Below, one piece after another: positions 1 to 8,024 of a stretch of 30,701 nt of DNA. Within the stretch, counting starts at the first letter, position 1; each line of letters begins with the position of its first letter. Origin of the DNA: CAYXWH01 sp964468755 (GTDB lineage: Bacteria > Chloroflexota > Dehalococcoidia > Dehalococcoidales > RBG-16-60-22); NCBI GenBank assembly GCA_964468755.1, contig CAYXWH010000013.1, forward strand, positions 1-30,701, in the 5' to 3' direction. Below the pieces are notes generated by a model. The model saw only the letters and a program-made list of their open reading frames with translations, ran no database searches and was not told the origin of the DNA. The translations under genes and the position numbers were made by a program.

Positions 1-20
1 ATTTTAATGCCCTTTTAAGC

Positions 21-50
21 TTGCTTCACTCCGTCAATAAAAAGTATAAT
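21..50 (+). promoter_or_regulatory. Candidate sigma-70 type promoter of the first membrane-protein gene
   Basis: A TTGCTT element at 21-26 is followed after 18 bases by a perfect TATAAT at 45-50. Transcription would begin near 57, which places the ATG at 49 inside the -10 box and leaves the ATG at 61 almost at the mRNA 5' end. The -35 match is only moderate. Confidence 0.45.
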
Positions 51-60
51 GGTAGTAGTG

Positions 61-402
61 ATGGGTAATGTTATTGCTATAGTAATAATTATTGTCTTAA
101 TGGCCCTGGCGATGTATGTGATTCCCCGCTTTCTCATTTCGCGGGCGGTGAATAAGGTGGTGAGGATTTTTCGGAACAATAGTGCCATCGATATAAAACA
201 TGCCAAAACCGCGGAAGAGCTTGGGCTGCGACATTCGGGCGGCATGTTCCGAATGCGAGATTATAAACCACTTGCCATACAGGTACTAATGGGTGCCGAT
301 ATTATCCGCTCTACCGAGGGCAACCGTCTCTATCTCTCCGAGGATAAACTAGCCGCCAGCAAATTCGGCAAGCCGTCAAATCAGAGCCTTACAGGTAGAT
401 AA
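61..402 (+). CDS. Small single-pass membrane protein of unknown function
   Basis: The product is about 113 residues if started at ATG 61 (117 from ATG 49). It opens with one strongly hydrophobic helix (about residues 2-24 from ATG 61, rich in I, V, A and L). A basic stretch follows, and then a soluble domain of about 80 residues with the segments GLRHSGGMFRMRDYKP and LYLSEDKLAASKF, which hint at a small winged-helix-like fold but are not diagnostic. I chose ATG 61 because a TATAAT box covers ATG 49; neither start has a clear Shine-Dalgarno sequence, so a near-leaderless transcript is possible. It converges on hflX with a 45-base gap. I do not recognise the family and assign no function. Confidence 0.6.
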   Translation: MGNVIAIVIIIVLMALAMYVIPRFLISRAVNKVVRIFRNNSAIDIKHAKTAEELGLRHSGGMFRMRDYKPLAIQVLMGADIIRSTEGNRLYLSEDKLAASKFGKPSNQSLTGR

Positions 403-447
403 CCACCAAGACGGTATTAAAAAGGCTCAGATTTTGATTTCAGCGCG

Positions 448-1602
448 TCACTTAGTCGGCTGTTGTATATGATGGCTTATTAATTCAAGAAGTCGCTTAA
501 ATCCCCACTTTTTTTCCGCAGAAAGAAGCACCATGCCTTCACTATCGATGTAGCCCTTTTCATAGAAAAACCGTAAGCCGGAGGCTTCATCATGGTGCTG
601 TCCACCGCCTGGTATTACATCGATTTTATTGAGTACGGTGATCCTGGGCTTGTCGCTCAGGTCAAGCTCATTGAGAATATCCTCTACCGTCTGGCACTGC
701 CGGGAAGCATCCGGTGAAGCCAGGTCAACCACATGCAGCAGCAGACTGGCTTCAGCCAGTTCTTCAAGAGTAGCCCGGAAGGCGCGCACGATAACCGGAG
801 GCAGCTTGCGAATAAAGCCTACGGTGTCGGTAAGCAGTACCGTTCTCTTGTCGGGAAGGGTCAAGCGGCGGGTGGTTGGGTCTAAAGTAGCGAACAACCG
901 GTCCTCGGTAAGTATATCAGCCCGACACATCGCGTTGAGCAAGGTGCTCTTCCCGGCATTGGTATAGCCTACCAGCGCCACTACCGGAATACCGCTTTTC
1001 TGTCGCTTCTGCCGGTACAGATTACGTTGCTTTCTTACCTCTTCAATCTTTGTTTGCAGCCGCTGTATTTTCTTATGGATAATACGGCGGTCAGTCTCAA
1101 GCTGTGACTCGCCGGGGCCGCGGGTACCTATGCCGCCACCCAACCGCTCCAGGTGACTCCATTGCCCGGCAAGTCGAGGCATCAGGTACTGGTGCTGGGC
1201 AAGCTCTACCTGCAGACGGCCTTCGTGGGTATGGGCACGCCCGGCAAAAATATCAAGAATCAGGGCTACACGGTCGATTATCTTTACCTGGAGTGCATCT
1301 TCCAGATTACGCTGCTGCAACGGGGAGAGTTCGTCATCAAGAATAACTACGTTATAGTCCAGGCTTTCTTTAAGAGCAATGATTTCTTCCAGCTTGCCCT
1401 TGCCAACGTAGTAAGACCGGTTCGGGTCAGAAAGCTGCTGGGATACGCTCCCCACCACTTCAGCCCCGGCAGTCCCGGCTAATTGCGCCAGCTCACCCAT
1501 CGAGTTTTCAGCGAGCAACCGCTCCTGACTCCCTTTGCTCGCCACCGCTACCAGAAGCGCTCTTTCGCTGGTGGTACTGGTAATGATTACCGGTCTGGTA
1601 AT
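448..1602 (-). CDS. hflX: GTPase HflX
   Basis: HflX is a ribosome-associated translational GTPase of the Obg-HflX family, known to split or rescue stalled 70S ribosomes. The P-loop GYTNAGKS, the DTVGF switch II motif and the TVLNKID specificity motif are all visible. Before them comes the HflX-specific N-domain with the GGIGTRGPGESQLETDRR signature, preceded by a helical region. The first conventional start in frame is GTG at 1545 (365 residues), but that would remove the conserved ERALLVAV-type N-terminus. The reading frame is open upstream to 1611 with no ATG, GTG or TTG. An AAGGAG at 1613-1608 sits 5 bases before an ATT at 1602-1600, so I extend the gene there (384 residues). It is the last gene of the dxs operon, 25 bases after dapL. 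Confidence 0.93.
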   Translation of the reverse strand: MTRPVIITSTTSERALLVAVASKGSQERLLAENSMGELAQLAGTAGAEVVGSVSQQLSDPNRSYYVGKGKLEEIIALKESLDYNVVILDDELSPLQQRNLEDALQVKIIDRVALILDIFAGRAHTHEGRLQVELAQHQYLMPRLAGQWSHLERLGGGIGTRGPGESQLETDRRIIHKKIQRLQTKIEEVRKQRNLYRQKRQKSGIPVVALVGYTNAGKSTLLNAMCRADILTEDRLFATLDPTTRRLTLPDKRTVLLTDTVGFIRKLPPVIVRAFRATLEELAEASLLLHVVDLASPDASRQCQTVEDILNELDLSDKPRITVLNKIDVIPGGGQHHDEASGLRFFYEKGYIDSEGMVLLSAEKKWGFKRLLELISHHIQQPTK

Positions 1603-1627
1603 AGCATCTCCTTATTATTATGTAAAC

Positions 1628-2812
1628 TCACTTCTTGAGGATAAGTTTTCTACTATTCCGCCAGCCGGCCAGTCGCGATAGACCCTTCACCAGGGCTGCA
1701 TCCGGTATCGTCAGCGAAAGACGCACATAGCCCTCACCGTTCTTACCGTATCCTGTTCCCGGCGTTACCGCCACGCCGACCTGGTCCAGCAAATCAGTGG
1801 TAAACTCCAGCGAATTATATCCATCGGGAACCTTGGCCCAGACATACAGACTTGCCTTTGGTGTCCTGGCTTCCGCCCCTATATCATTCAGCGTCTCTAC
1901 CACCAGGTCGCGGCGCTTCTGGTACACCGCATTGTGCTCCTGTATGCAGTCCTGTGGTGCGGTAAGTGCTTTAATGGCTGCGTATTGAATAGCCTGGGGA
2001 ATGCCGGAATCGATGTTGGACTTCAATGTAGCCAGTGCCTTGACTACATCGGCGTTTCCCACCATCATACCTATTCGCCATCCGGTCATGTTATAGCTTT
2101 TGGACCAGGAATGAAACTCCACACCAACTTCTTTGGCACCCTCGGCCTGCATCAGGCTTACCGGACTATAATCGTCAAAGGCAACTTCCGTATACGCCGC
2201 ATCATGGCAGACGATGATATCATGCTGGCGGGCAAACTGTACCACTTTTTCAAAGAAATCAAGCCCGGCTATGGCACCGGTCGGGTTATTGGGATAGTTT
2301 ATCCACAACAGCTTGACTTTTTTCAGTACGTAATCAGGTATATTGTTTAAATTGGGAAGAAAGTCATTTGATTCCTTGAGTGGCAGGTAATACGGCCTGC
2401 CACCGGCAAGTGAGACGCTAATCGAGTAGACCGGATATCCCGGGTCAGGAACGAGAGCAACGTCTCCCGGGTCAATATAGCAGAACGCAATATGGGCAAT
2501 CCCTTCCTTGGAGCCGATGAGCGGCAATACCTCACTGTCCGGGTCAAGCGAGACGTTAAACCGGTTCTGATACCATTCAGCTATTGCCTGACGAAGTTCC
2601 GGCAGTCCGTAACTTTCCGGATAGCGGTGGTTGGCTGGTTCCCGGGCTGCCTTACACAGCCGGTCAGTGATATGCACCGGTGTGGGCATATCCGGGTCAC
2701 CAATGGCAAAGCTAATTATCTCTTCCCCTTTTGCCCTTTTCTCAGCGATTTTCCGGTTGATTTCAACAAACAGGTATGGCGGTAGACTTTCAATACGTCT
2801 CGATAGCTTCAT
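1628..2812 (-). CDS. dapL: LL-diaminopimelate aminotransferase
   Basis: This is a PLP fold-type I aminotransferase of 394 residues. It is predicted to convert tetrahydrodipicolinate directly to LL-2,6-diaminopimelate using glutamate, bypassing the succinylase and acetylase routes. Visible motifs are FAIGDPDMPTP near residues 35-46, the NYPNNPTGA cofactor-binding segment at about 172-180, and SWSKSYNMTGWRIG with the Schiff-base Lys238. The start at ATG 2812 gives the usual family N-terminus MKLSRRIESLPPYLF; an upstream in-frame start at 2845 would overlap dapF. DapL and DapF catalyse consecutive steps, and the two genes are adjacent, which separates this call from a generic aspartate aminotransferase. 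An AAGGTG at about 7 bases is the likely ribosome binding site. Confidence 0.93.
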   Translation of the reverse strand: MKLSRRIESLPPYLFVEINRKIAEKRAKGEEIISFAIGDPDMPTPVHITDRLCKAAREPANHRYPESYGLPELRQAIAEWYQNRFNVSLDPDSEVLPLIGSKEGIAHIAFCYIDPGDVALVPDPGYPVYSISVSLAGGRPYYLPLKESNDFLPNLNNIPDYVLKKVKLLWINYPNNPTGAIAGLDFFEKVVQFARQHDIIVCHDAAYTEVAFDDYSPVSLMQAEGAKEVGVEFHSWSKSYNMTGWRIGMMVGNADVVKALATLKSNIDSGIPQAIQYAAIKALTAPQDCIQEHNAVYQKRRDLVVETLNDIGAEARTPKASLYVWAKVPDGYNSLEFTTDLLDQVGVAVTPGTGYGKNGEGYVRLSLTIPDAALVKGLSRLAGWRNSRKLILKK

Positions 2813-2823
2813 AGCTGGCACCT

Positions 2824-3693
2824 TTACTCCAACTTCTCCGGCCATTCACCGGTAAATACTATTTCCGCGGGGCCGCTCAGCAGGACATCTCCATCACCAT
2901 TCCACTCAACATGGAGTATACCGCCCCTCACTATTATGTCAACTTTTTTGTCCGTATAGTCATGGAGTCGGGCAGCCACAGCTACGGCGCAGGCACCGCT
3001 CCCACAGGCCAGTGTTTCCCCTACTCCGCGCTCCCATGTCCGCACTTCTATCTGCCGCCGGCTGATTACTCTGGCTACCTCGAAGTTGGTCCGGTTGGGG
3101 AAAATTGATAAATTCTCTACTTTGGGTCCTAACCGGGGCAATGGGAACTCATCGACCGCACGGTCCTGGAAGTGAACCGCATGCGGATTCCCCATTGATA
3201 CCATATTAAGACAAAGGTCAGTATCTTCCAATCGTACTGAGTAATTGAGCATAGATTTTATGTCTACTATACTCTCCTCAGCCGACTGAATCAATACCGG
3301 TATAGTATCGGCACCGAACTCCGGCTTCCCCATGTTAGCCTGAATTCCGGTGAGCTTACCGTTTTGTTGCTCGAGTCTGACATTTCGGATACCGGCGGCT
3401 GTTTCCACCAATATATGGTCAACTCCGGCAGCAATCAGACTCTTTTCAAAAATATATCTGCTCAAACAGCGTATGCCATTACCGCAGGCTTCCGCCTCCG
3501 AGCCATCGGAATCAAAGATACGCATGCCAAAATCTGCCTTTTCCGAAGGCAGCAGTACCAGCAGGCTATCAGCGCCGATACCATAGTGACGGTCACACAC
3601 TTCCATAGCCAGCTTTGGCCAGTCACGAACCATGTCCGTGGCTTCAACTAGTACGTAATCGTTCCCTGCACCCTGCATTTTGGTAAAATTCAT
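2824..3693 (-). CDS. dapF: Diaminopimelate epimerase
   Basis: DapF interconverts LL- and meso-diaminopimelate, the precursor of lysine and peptidoglycan crosslinks, by a cofactor-free two-cysteine mechanism. Both half-site motifs are present in the 289-residue product: ACGNGIRC with Cys70 and ETLACGSGACAVAVAA with Cys230, set in two similar alpha/beta lobes. The N-terminal MNFTKMQGAGNDY is the standard family start, so I use ATG 3693 rather than the upstream in-frame codon at 3726, which would overlap miaA. The gene lies 16 bases after miaA and 11 bases before dapL. The call is secure. Confidence 0.96.
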   Translation of the reverse strand: MNFTKMQGAGNDYVLVEATDMVRDWPKLAMEVCDRHYGIGADSLLVLLPSEKADFGMRIFDSDGSEAEACGNGIRCLSRYIFEKSLIAAGVDHILVETAAGIRNVRLEQQNGKLTGIQANMGKPEFGADTIPVLIQSAEESIVDIKSMLNYSVRLEDTDLCLNMVSMGNPHAVHFQDRAVDEFPLPRLGPKVENLSIFPNRTNFEVARVISRRQIEVRTWERGVGETLACGSGACAVAVAARLHDYTDKKVDIIVRGGILHVEWNGDGDVLLSGPAEIVFTGEWPEKLE

Positions 3694-3709
3694 TCCTGGT
3701 CTCACTCCC

Positions 3710-4639
3710 TCACATAATTCTATCATTATTCAAGACTTCAGCCAAAGCTCTCATTATCCTGGAAGAAGGCTCGCTCTGCGCGTCAAACCAGTGTATCCTC
3801 TGGTCACTCAATCGGAACCAGTTGTACTGCTGACGGACAAAACGGTGAGTCTGCCTTTTAATTCGCTCCACCGCCGCCGCCAGGCTCATTTCTCCCCTGA
3901 GGTACCGGCCAATTTGCTGGTAGCCAATGCTGGACAGAGCCGGCAACCTACTATGATACCCCATATTGACCAATTTTTCCACTTCAGCCACCAGCCCCTG
4001 TTCTATCATCCGGTCGACTCTCCGGTCAATTCGCCGGTAAAGCTCGGCCCGCTCCATAGTGAGTCCGATTATAAAGGTAGTAAACTGCGGTGCTTGTTTA
4101 TCCCGTATTTTTGAGACCGGCTGGTTGGTCTGCCGGTACACTTCAAGGGCTCGTATCACCCGGCGTACATTGTGTCGGTCAATCTTACCGGCAGCCTCCG
4201 GGTCAACTATCATTAGCTCCTGATAAAGCTGGTCAGTACCCTCACTGGCGGCCCGTTCCTCCAGCTCCCGCCTCAATTCATAATCGGGTGACACCGCCGG
4301 TATTTTCCAGCCTTCCACTACCGCCCATACGTACTGCCCGCTGCCGCCTACCAGCAGCGGCAAACGGTTACGTTTCAGGATATCATTAATCGCCTGACCG
4401 GCTAATTCGTGGTAAAGTGCCAGGCTGAAATCTTCATCCGGGTCGATGACATTAATTATGTGGTGAGGTATGAGAGCCAGTTCCTCAACACCGGGTTTGT
4501 CGGTGCCGATGTCCATGTGGCGGTAGATCTGCCGGCTATCGGCATTGACGATTTCACCGTGATATGTTTCGGCAAGGCGAATGGCAAGCTGGCTTTTACC
4601 AACACCGGTGGGACCCACTATCACAACCAGGCGATTCAC
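3710..4639 (-). CDS. miaA: tRNA dimethylallyltransferase
   Basis: MiaA transfers a dimethylallyl group from DMAPP to N6 of A37 in tRNAs that read UNN codons. The 309-residue product starts with the P-loop GPTGVGKS (residues 9-16), followed by NADSRQIYR, GTDKP, the GGSGQY segment and RRVIRALEVYRQT, all in the family order. The start is a GTG at 4639, 3 bases after the tpiA stop, so translation is probably coupled. Its substrate DMAPP comes from the non-mevalonate pathway whose first enzyme, Dxs, is encoded at the head of the same operon. Confidence 0.95.
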   Translation of the reverse strand: MNRLVVIVGPTGVGKSQLAIRLAETYHGEIVNADSRQIYRHMDIGTDKPGVEELALIPHHIINVIDPDEDFSLALYHELAGQAINDILKRNRLPLLVGGSGQYVWAVVEGWKIPAVSPDYELRRELEERAASEGTDQLYQELMIVDPEAAGKIDRHNVRRVIRALEVYRQTNQPVSKIRDKQAPQFTTFIIGLTMERAELYRRIDRRVDRMIEQGLVAEVEKLVNMGYHSRLPALSSIGYQQIGRYLRGEMSLAAAVERIKRQTHRFVRQQYNWFRLSDQRIHWFDAQSEPSSRIMRALAEVLNNDRIM

Positions 4640-4642
4640 CGT

Positions 4643-5407
4643 CTATGAAGAACCTTTAATAGCCGCGGTTTGCTTTACAATCTCGATAAATTCGCTTGCT
4701 TTCAAACTGGCGCCGCCGACCAGGGCGCCGTCAATCTCAGCTTGTTGCAAGAATTCATCGGTATTGGCGGCGGTGACACTACCACCGTACAATATACGTA
4801 CTCTTCCGGATACTTCACCATTATATAATGCGGCGATAGTATTACGAATCAGCGATATGGTTTCATTCGCCTGCGGTCCGGTGGCTGCCCTGCCGGTACC
4901 TATAGCCCAGACCGGTTCATAGGCAATGGTCAGGCTATCGATAGTCTGGATTCCATTCAAGGCCGCCTTGAGCTGCCCGGTGACCACTTCATCCGTCTTT
5001 CCCGCTTCGTTTTCTTCCAGACGCTCGCCGACACAGAGAATGGGCTTCAAGCCATGGTTCAGGGCAGCGGCCATTTTTTTATTGACTGTCTCGTTGGTTT
5101 CGCCGAAGTACTGCCGTCGCTCCGAGTGCCCGATAATAACGAAATCACACAGACCAGCCAGCATCAATGGCGATATCTCACCGGTATAGGCGCCCTTCTC
5201 TTTATAGTACAGGTTCTGCGCCCCGAGCATTATCGGGGTTTCTTTAATCAATTCGCTTATGGCAACCAGTGACAAAAAGGGTGGGCAAAGCACTCGCTCC
5301 ACACTATTAAAGTCCTGCAGTTCGGCGACCATGGCGTTAACCAGTGTCACCGCTTCACTCACCGTGGTATTCATCTTCCAGTTACCAGCAATCATCGGGA
5401 TACGCAT
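4643..5407 (-). CDS. tpiA: Triosephosphate isomerase
   Basis: TpiA interconverts dihydroxyacetone phosphate and glyceraldehyde 3-phosphate. The 254-residue protein shows the complete active site: Asn9 and Lys11 in AGNWKMN, His94 in IIGHSERR, Glu164 in AYEPVWAIGTG, the phosphate-binding LYGGSV and the C-terminal VGGASL. I chose ATG 5407, which restores the usual MRIPMIAGNWKMN start; its AGGAG lies 7 bases upstream and overlaps the apgM stop codon. An in-frame start at 5428 would add seven non-family residues and overlap apgM. Glyceraldehyde 3-phosphate is also a substrate of Dxs, encoded upstream in this operon. Confidence 0.97.
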   Translation of the reverse strand: MRIPMIAGNWKMNTTVSEAVTLVNAMVAELQDFNSVERVLCPPFLSLVAISELIKETPIMLGAQNLYYKEKGAYTGEISPLMLAGLCDFVIIGHSERRQYFGETNETVNKKMAAALNHGLKPILCVGERLEENEAGKTDEVVTGQLKAALNGIQTIDSLTIAYEPVWAIGTGRAATGPQANETISLIRNTIAALYNGEVSGRVRILYGGSVTAANTDEFLQQAEIDGALVGGASLKASEFIEIVKQTAAIKGSS

Positions 5408-5417
5408 AAATACTCTC

Positions 5418-6626
5418 CTACGCGCCAAATTTAGCTAGTTTCAAAGCATGTGCCATCGCCAGCGGCATAATCTGTGTTGCTTTAATCCGGCCCAGGCCCC
5501 CGCTAAGACAGGCTGTTTCCGCAAATTCATGTACCCGGTCATGACGGCACCACCTGGAACAAAGTAGCACCGGTACCGGGTGCCAGCTATGCGCCTTAAG
5601 CCTGGCCGGCGTAGAGTGGTCTCCGGTAACCACGATAACATCAGGTTCAAGACTGGTTGCCATCGGCAGCAGACTGTCAATCTGTTCCAGTACTTTCACT
5701 TTACGCGCAAAGTCACCGTCTTCACCGGCGCTATCGGTACCTTTAAAATGTAGAAAGAAAAAGTCATAATCGTGGTAGCTTTGCTGCAGCGTTGCCATTT
5801 CCTCATCCATGGTTGCCCCGGTTTCCAGAACTTCCATGCCAACGAGCTTGGCCAGTCCCCGGTACATCGGGTAGCTGGCGATAGCCGCCGGCTTGAGCTT
5901 GTAAATCTCGCTCATGGTGGGGAAACCGGGTTCCCGGGAGAAACCCCTTAGCAGCACCATGTTTGCCGGGTGATGAGCTGCCAGTCTCGCTTTCGCCTGA
6001 GCGAGAAATTTGTTAACAATCCCGGCAGTGGCATCGGCTTCCGGCTGGAGGGGCTTGACCGGGTTGGGGGGCACTCCCACCTGCTGCGGGTCAGAGTCAC
6101 TCAAATCAGGGGCGAGGTCATTCCCCCGGAATACGGCTACCATCCGGTGCTCCTTTACCGGTAGAGTGGTGACCCTGACGTTATCGATTACCATACCATC
6201 CAGAAGCTGGCAAAGCTCGGTGCATTTTTCCGTTGAAATGCGACCCGCACGGCGGTCGGCAACGAGTCCGGAATCGTCCAGAGTGCAGAAATTACCCCGC
6301 GCCGCCATATCCCCGGTCTGCAACCCATAGCCTATCCCGACGGCTTCCAGCACACCGCGGCCGATATTGCACTTCACCGGGTCATACCCGAAGAGTGCCA
6401 GATGCCCCGGTGCGCTCCCCGGCGTTACTCCGGGAGCAACGGGCTCGGATAACCCACAGGTTCCACGGGCTGCCAGCCGGTCAAGATTGGGCGTGCCGGC
6501 TATTTCCAGTTCGGTTCTTCCCGTTGTCGGGTCCGGTAACCCGCCCAGGCCATCAATTACCACAAGCAGGATTTTGGTCGGTGACGTTCGAGAGAGTTCC
6601 ATCATTAATTCAAAATTATTTTTCAT
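5418..6626 (-). CDS. apgM: Cofactor-independent phosphoglycerate mutase, archaeal type
   Basis: The 402-residue product belongs to the alkaline phosphatase superfamily and is predicted to interconvert 3- and 2-phosphoglycerate with bound divalent metals. Residues about 18-28 carry VVIDGLGGLPD with metal-ligand Asp. TPGSAPGHLALFGYDP holds the serine nucleophile, FLHFKGTDSAGEDGD and VVTGDHSTPARLKAHSWHPVP supply the second metal-binding set. This layout matches the archaeal aPGAM subfamily rather than the longer (about 510 residue) bacterial GpmI. A start at ATG 6626 has only a weak ribosome binding site; a nearby ATG pair about seven codons in is an alternative. It sits between pgk and tpiA, consistent with a glycolytic role. 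Confidence 0.92.
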   Translation of the reverse strand: MKNNFELMMELSRTSPTKILLVVIDGLGGLPDPTTGRTELEIAGTPNLDRLAARGTCGLSEPVAPGVTPGSAPGHLALFGYDPVKCNIGRGVLEAVGIGYGLQTGDMAARGNFCTLDDSGLVADRRAGRISTEKCTELCQLLDGMVIDNVRVTTLPVKEHRMVAVFRGNDLAPDLSDSDPQQVGVPPNPVKPLQPEADATAGIVNKFLAQAKARLAAHHPANMVLLRGFSREPGFPTMSEIYKLKPAAIASYPMYRGLAKLVGMEVLETGATMDEEMATLQQSYHDYDFFFLHFKGTDSAGEDGDFARKVKVLEQIDSLLPMATSLEPDVIVVTGDHSTPARLKAHSWHPVPVLLCSRWCRHDRVHEFAETACLSGGLGRIKATQIMPLAMAHALKLAKFGA

Positions 6627-6653
6627 TGAAACTCACTTTGCTCACAGTTTATT

Positions 6654-7841
6654 TCATTTATCTTGCAGGGCAGTCACCCCTGGTAGCGCTTCACCGCTGA
6701 GAAACTTGAGGGAAGCCCCGCCACCGGTGGAAATAAAGGTCATTTTATCAGCCAGCCCCATCTCATTGATTGCCTCACCGGTTGAGCCGCCTCCGATGAT
6801 GGTAGTCACGCCGAGGCTGGCTATGAGTTCAGCAATAGCCCTGGTCCCCGCATCAAACGGAGGAATTTCATATATCCCCATCGGCCCGTTCCAGAAGATA
6901 GTCCTGGCACCGCGCAGCTGGTGACTAAAGGTATCGATAGTCTCTGGGCCGATATCCACAATCCTTTTATCTTCGGGTATGGCATTAACGGGCACTATCT
7001 CACTGGCGACTCCAGGACTTATTTCATCGGCGACAACCACATCGGTCGGCAAGCACAGGTCAATACCACGCCGGTTCGCCTCGGCAATAAGATTTGCCGC
7101 CGTTTCCAGCTTATCTTCTTCAATTAACGACAGACCTATCTCATATTCCACTGCCTTGAGAAAAGTAGCCGCCATGCCACCACCAATTAATAAACAGTCC
7201 ACCTTGCTCATAATATTTTGTATCATGCCAACTTTATCGCTTACTTTGGCGCCTCCAAGCAGCGTGCAAAAAGGATGTGCCGGGTCCTCCAGGATACTCC
7301 CCAGCGTGTTAATCTCCTTTTCCAACAGCAGACCGGCTACTGCGGGGAGGTACTTGGCAATTACCGAGACCGAAGCATGTGCCCGATGGGAAGTGCCGAA
7401 GGCATCATTGACAAATATCTCACCGAGTCGGGCCAGCTTTTGAGCAAAGGCATCATCTCCGTTCTCCTCTTCGGGATAAAAGCGGATGTTTTCCAGAAGC
7501 ATCACATTACCTCTTCCCATTTTTGCCACTGATTGCTCCACTTTTTCTCCAATGTTATCACCGGCAACATTAACCGGCTTACCCAGGATTTCGGACAGAC
7601 GCCGGGCTACCGGTGCCAGCCTCATCGTATCCACTACTTTGCCCCGGGGACGGCCAAGATGTGAAATCAGGATTACCCTCGCTCCGCGCTCAACAAGATA
7701 GCGTATGGTGGGAAGAGTCGCCATAATCCGGCTGTCATCCGTTATTTCCCCGTTATTTTGGTCTAACGGGACATTGAAATCGACACGCACCAGAACTCTT
7801 TTATCGGTAACGTCTATGTCCCTGACGGTCATTTTATTCAT
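6654..7841 (-). CDS. pgk: Phosphoglycerate kinase
   Basis: Pgk transfers phosphate between 1,3-bisphosphoglycerate and ADP. The 395-residue protein has the N-domain substrate motifs VLVRVDFNVPLD, SHLGRPRGK and NDAFGTSHRAHAS, the hinge, and the C-domain nucleotide motifs GGAKVSDK and GGGSTGEAINEMG, ending in the typical GGGASLKFLSGEALPGV tail. ATG 7841 is preceded by AGGAG at 7 bases. It follows dxs after a 183-base gap and is followed by apgM after 27 bases. No glyceraldehyde 3-phosphate dehydrogenase gene is present here. Confidence 0.97.
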   Translation of the reverse strand: MNKMTVRDIDVTDKRVLVRVDFNVPLDQNNGEITDDSRIMATLPTIRYLVERGARVILISHLGRPRGKVVDTMRLAPVARRLSEILGKPVNVAGDNIGEKVEQSVAKMGRGNVMLLENIRFYPEEENGDDAFAQKLARLGEIFVNDAFGTSHRAHASVSVIAKYLPAVAGLLLEKEINTLGSILEDPAHPFCTLLGGAKVSDKVGMIQNIMSKVDCLLIGGGMAATFLKAVEYEIGLSLIEEDKLETAANLIAEANRRGIDLCLPTDVVVADEISPGVASEIVPVNAIPEDKRIVDIGPETIDTFSHQLRGARTIFWNGPMGIYEIPPFDAGTRAIAELIASLGVTTIIGGGSTGEAINEMGLADKMTFISTGGGASLKFLSGEALPGVTALQDK

Positions 7842-8024
7842 CAGACTACTCCTGATACCTTCGTGTTATCCTGGAAGAACATGAAGCACGCGCCACGGTA
7901 TTTGACGCTCTACTCCGAACATACCAGAATAGTAATTCCAGATACCTGGAGAAAGCTCGGTGGATACATTAACCAATCCTGCACCCTCCTCACTGCCTTT
8001 TTAGAGAAGGTGAAGTGTCCCAGA

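Noticed and set aside
6367..6924. Plus-strand frame of 185 residues antisense to apgM and pgk
   Set aside because: Both minus-strand genes are complete known families, and the antisense protein is serine/proline/arginine-rich noise.
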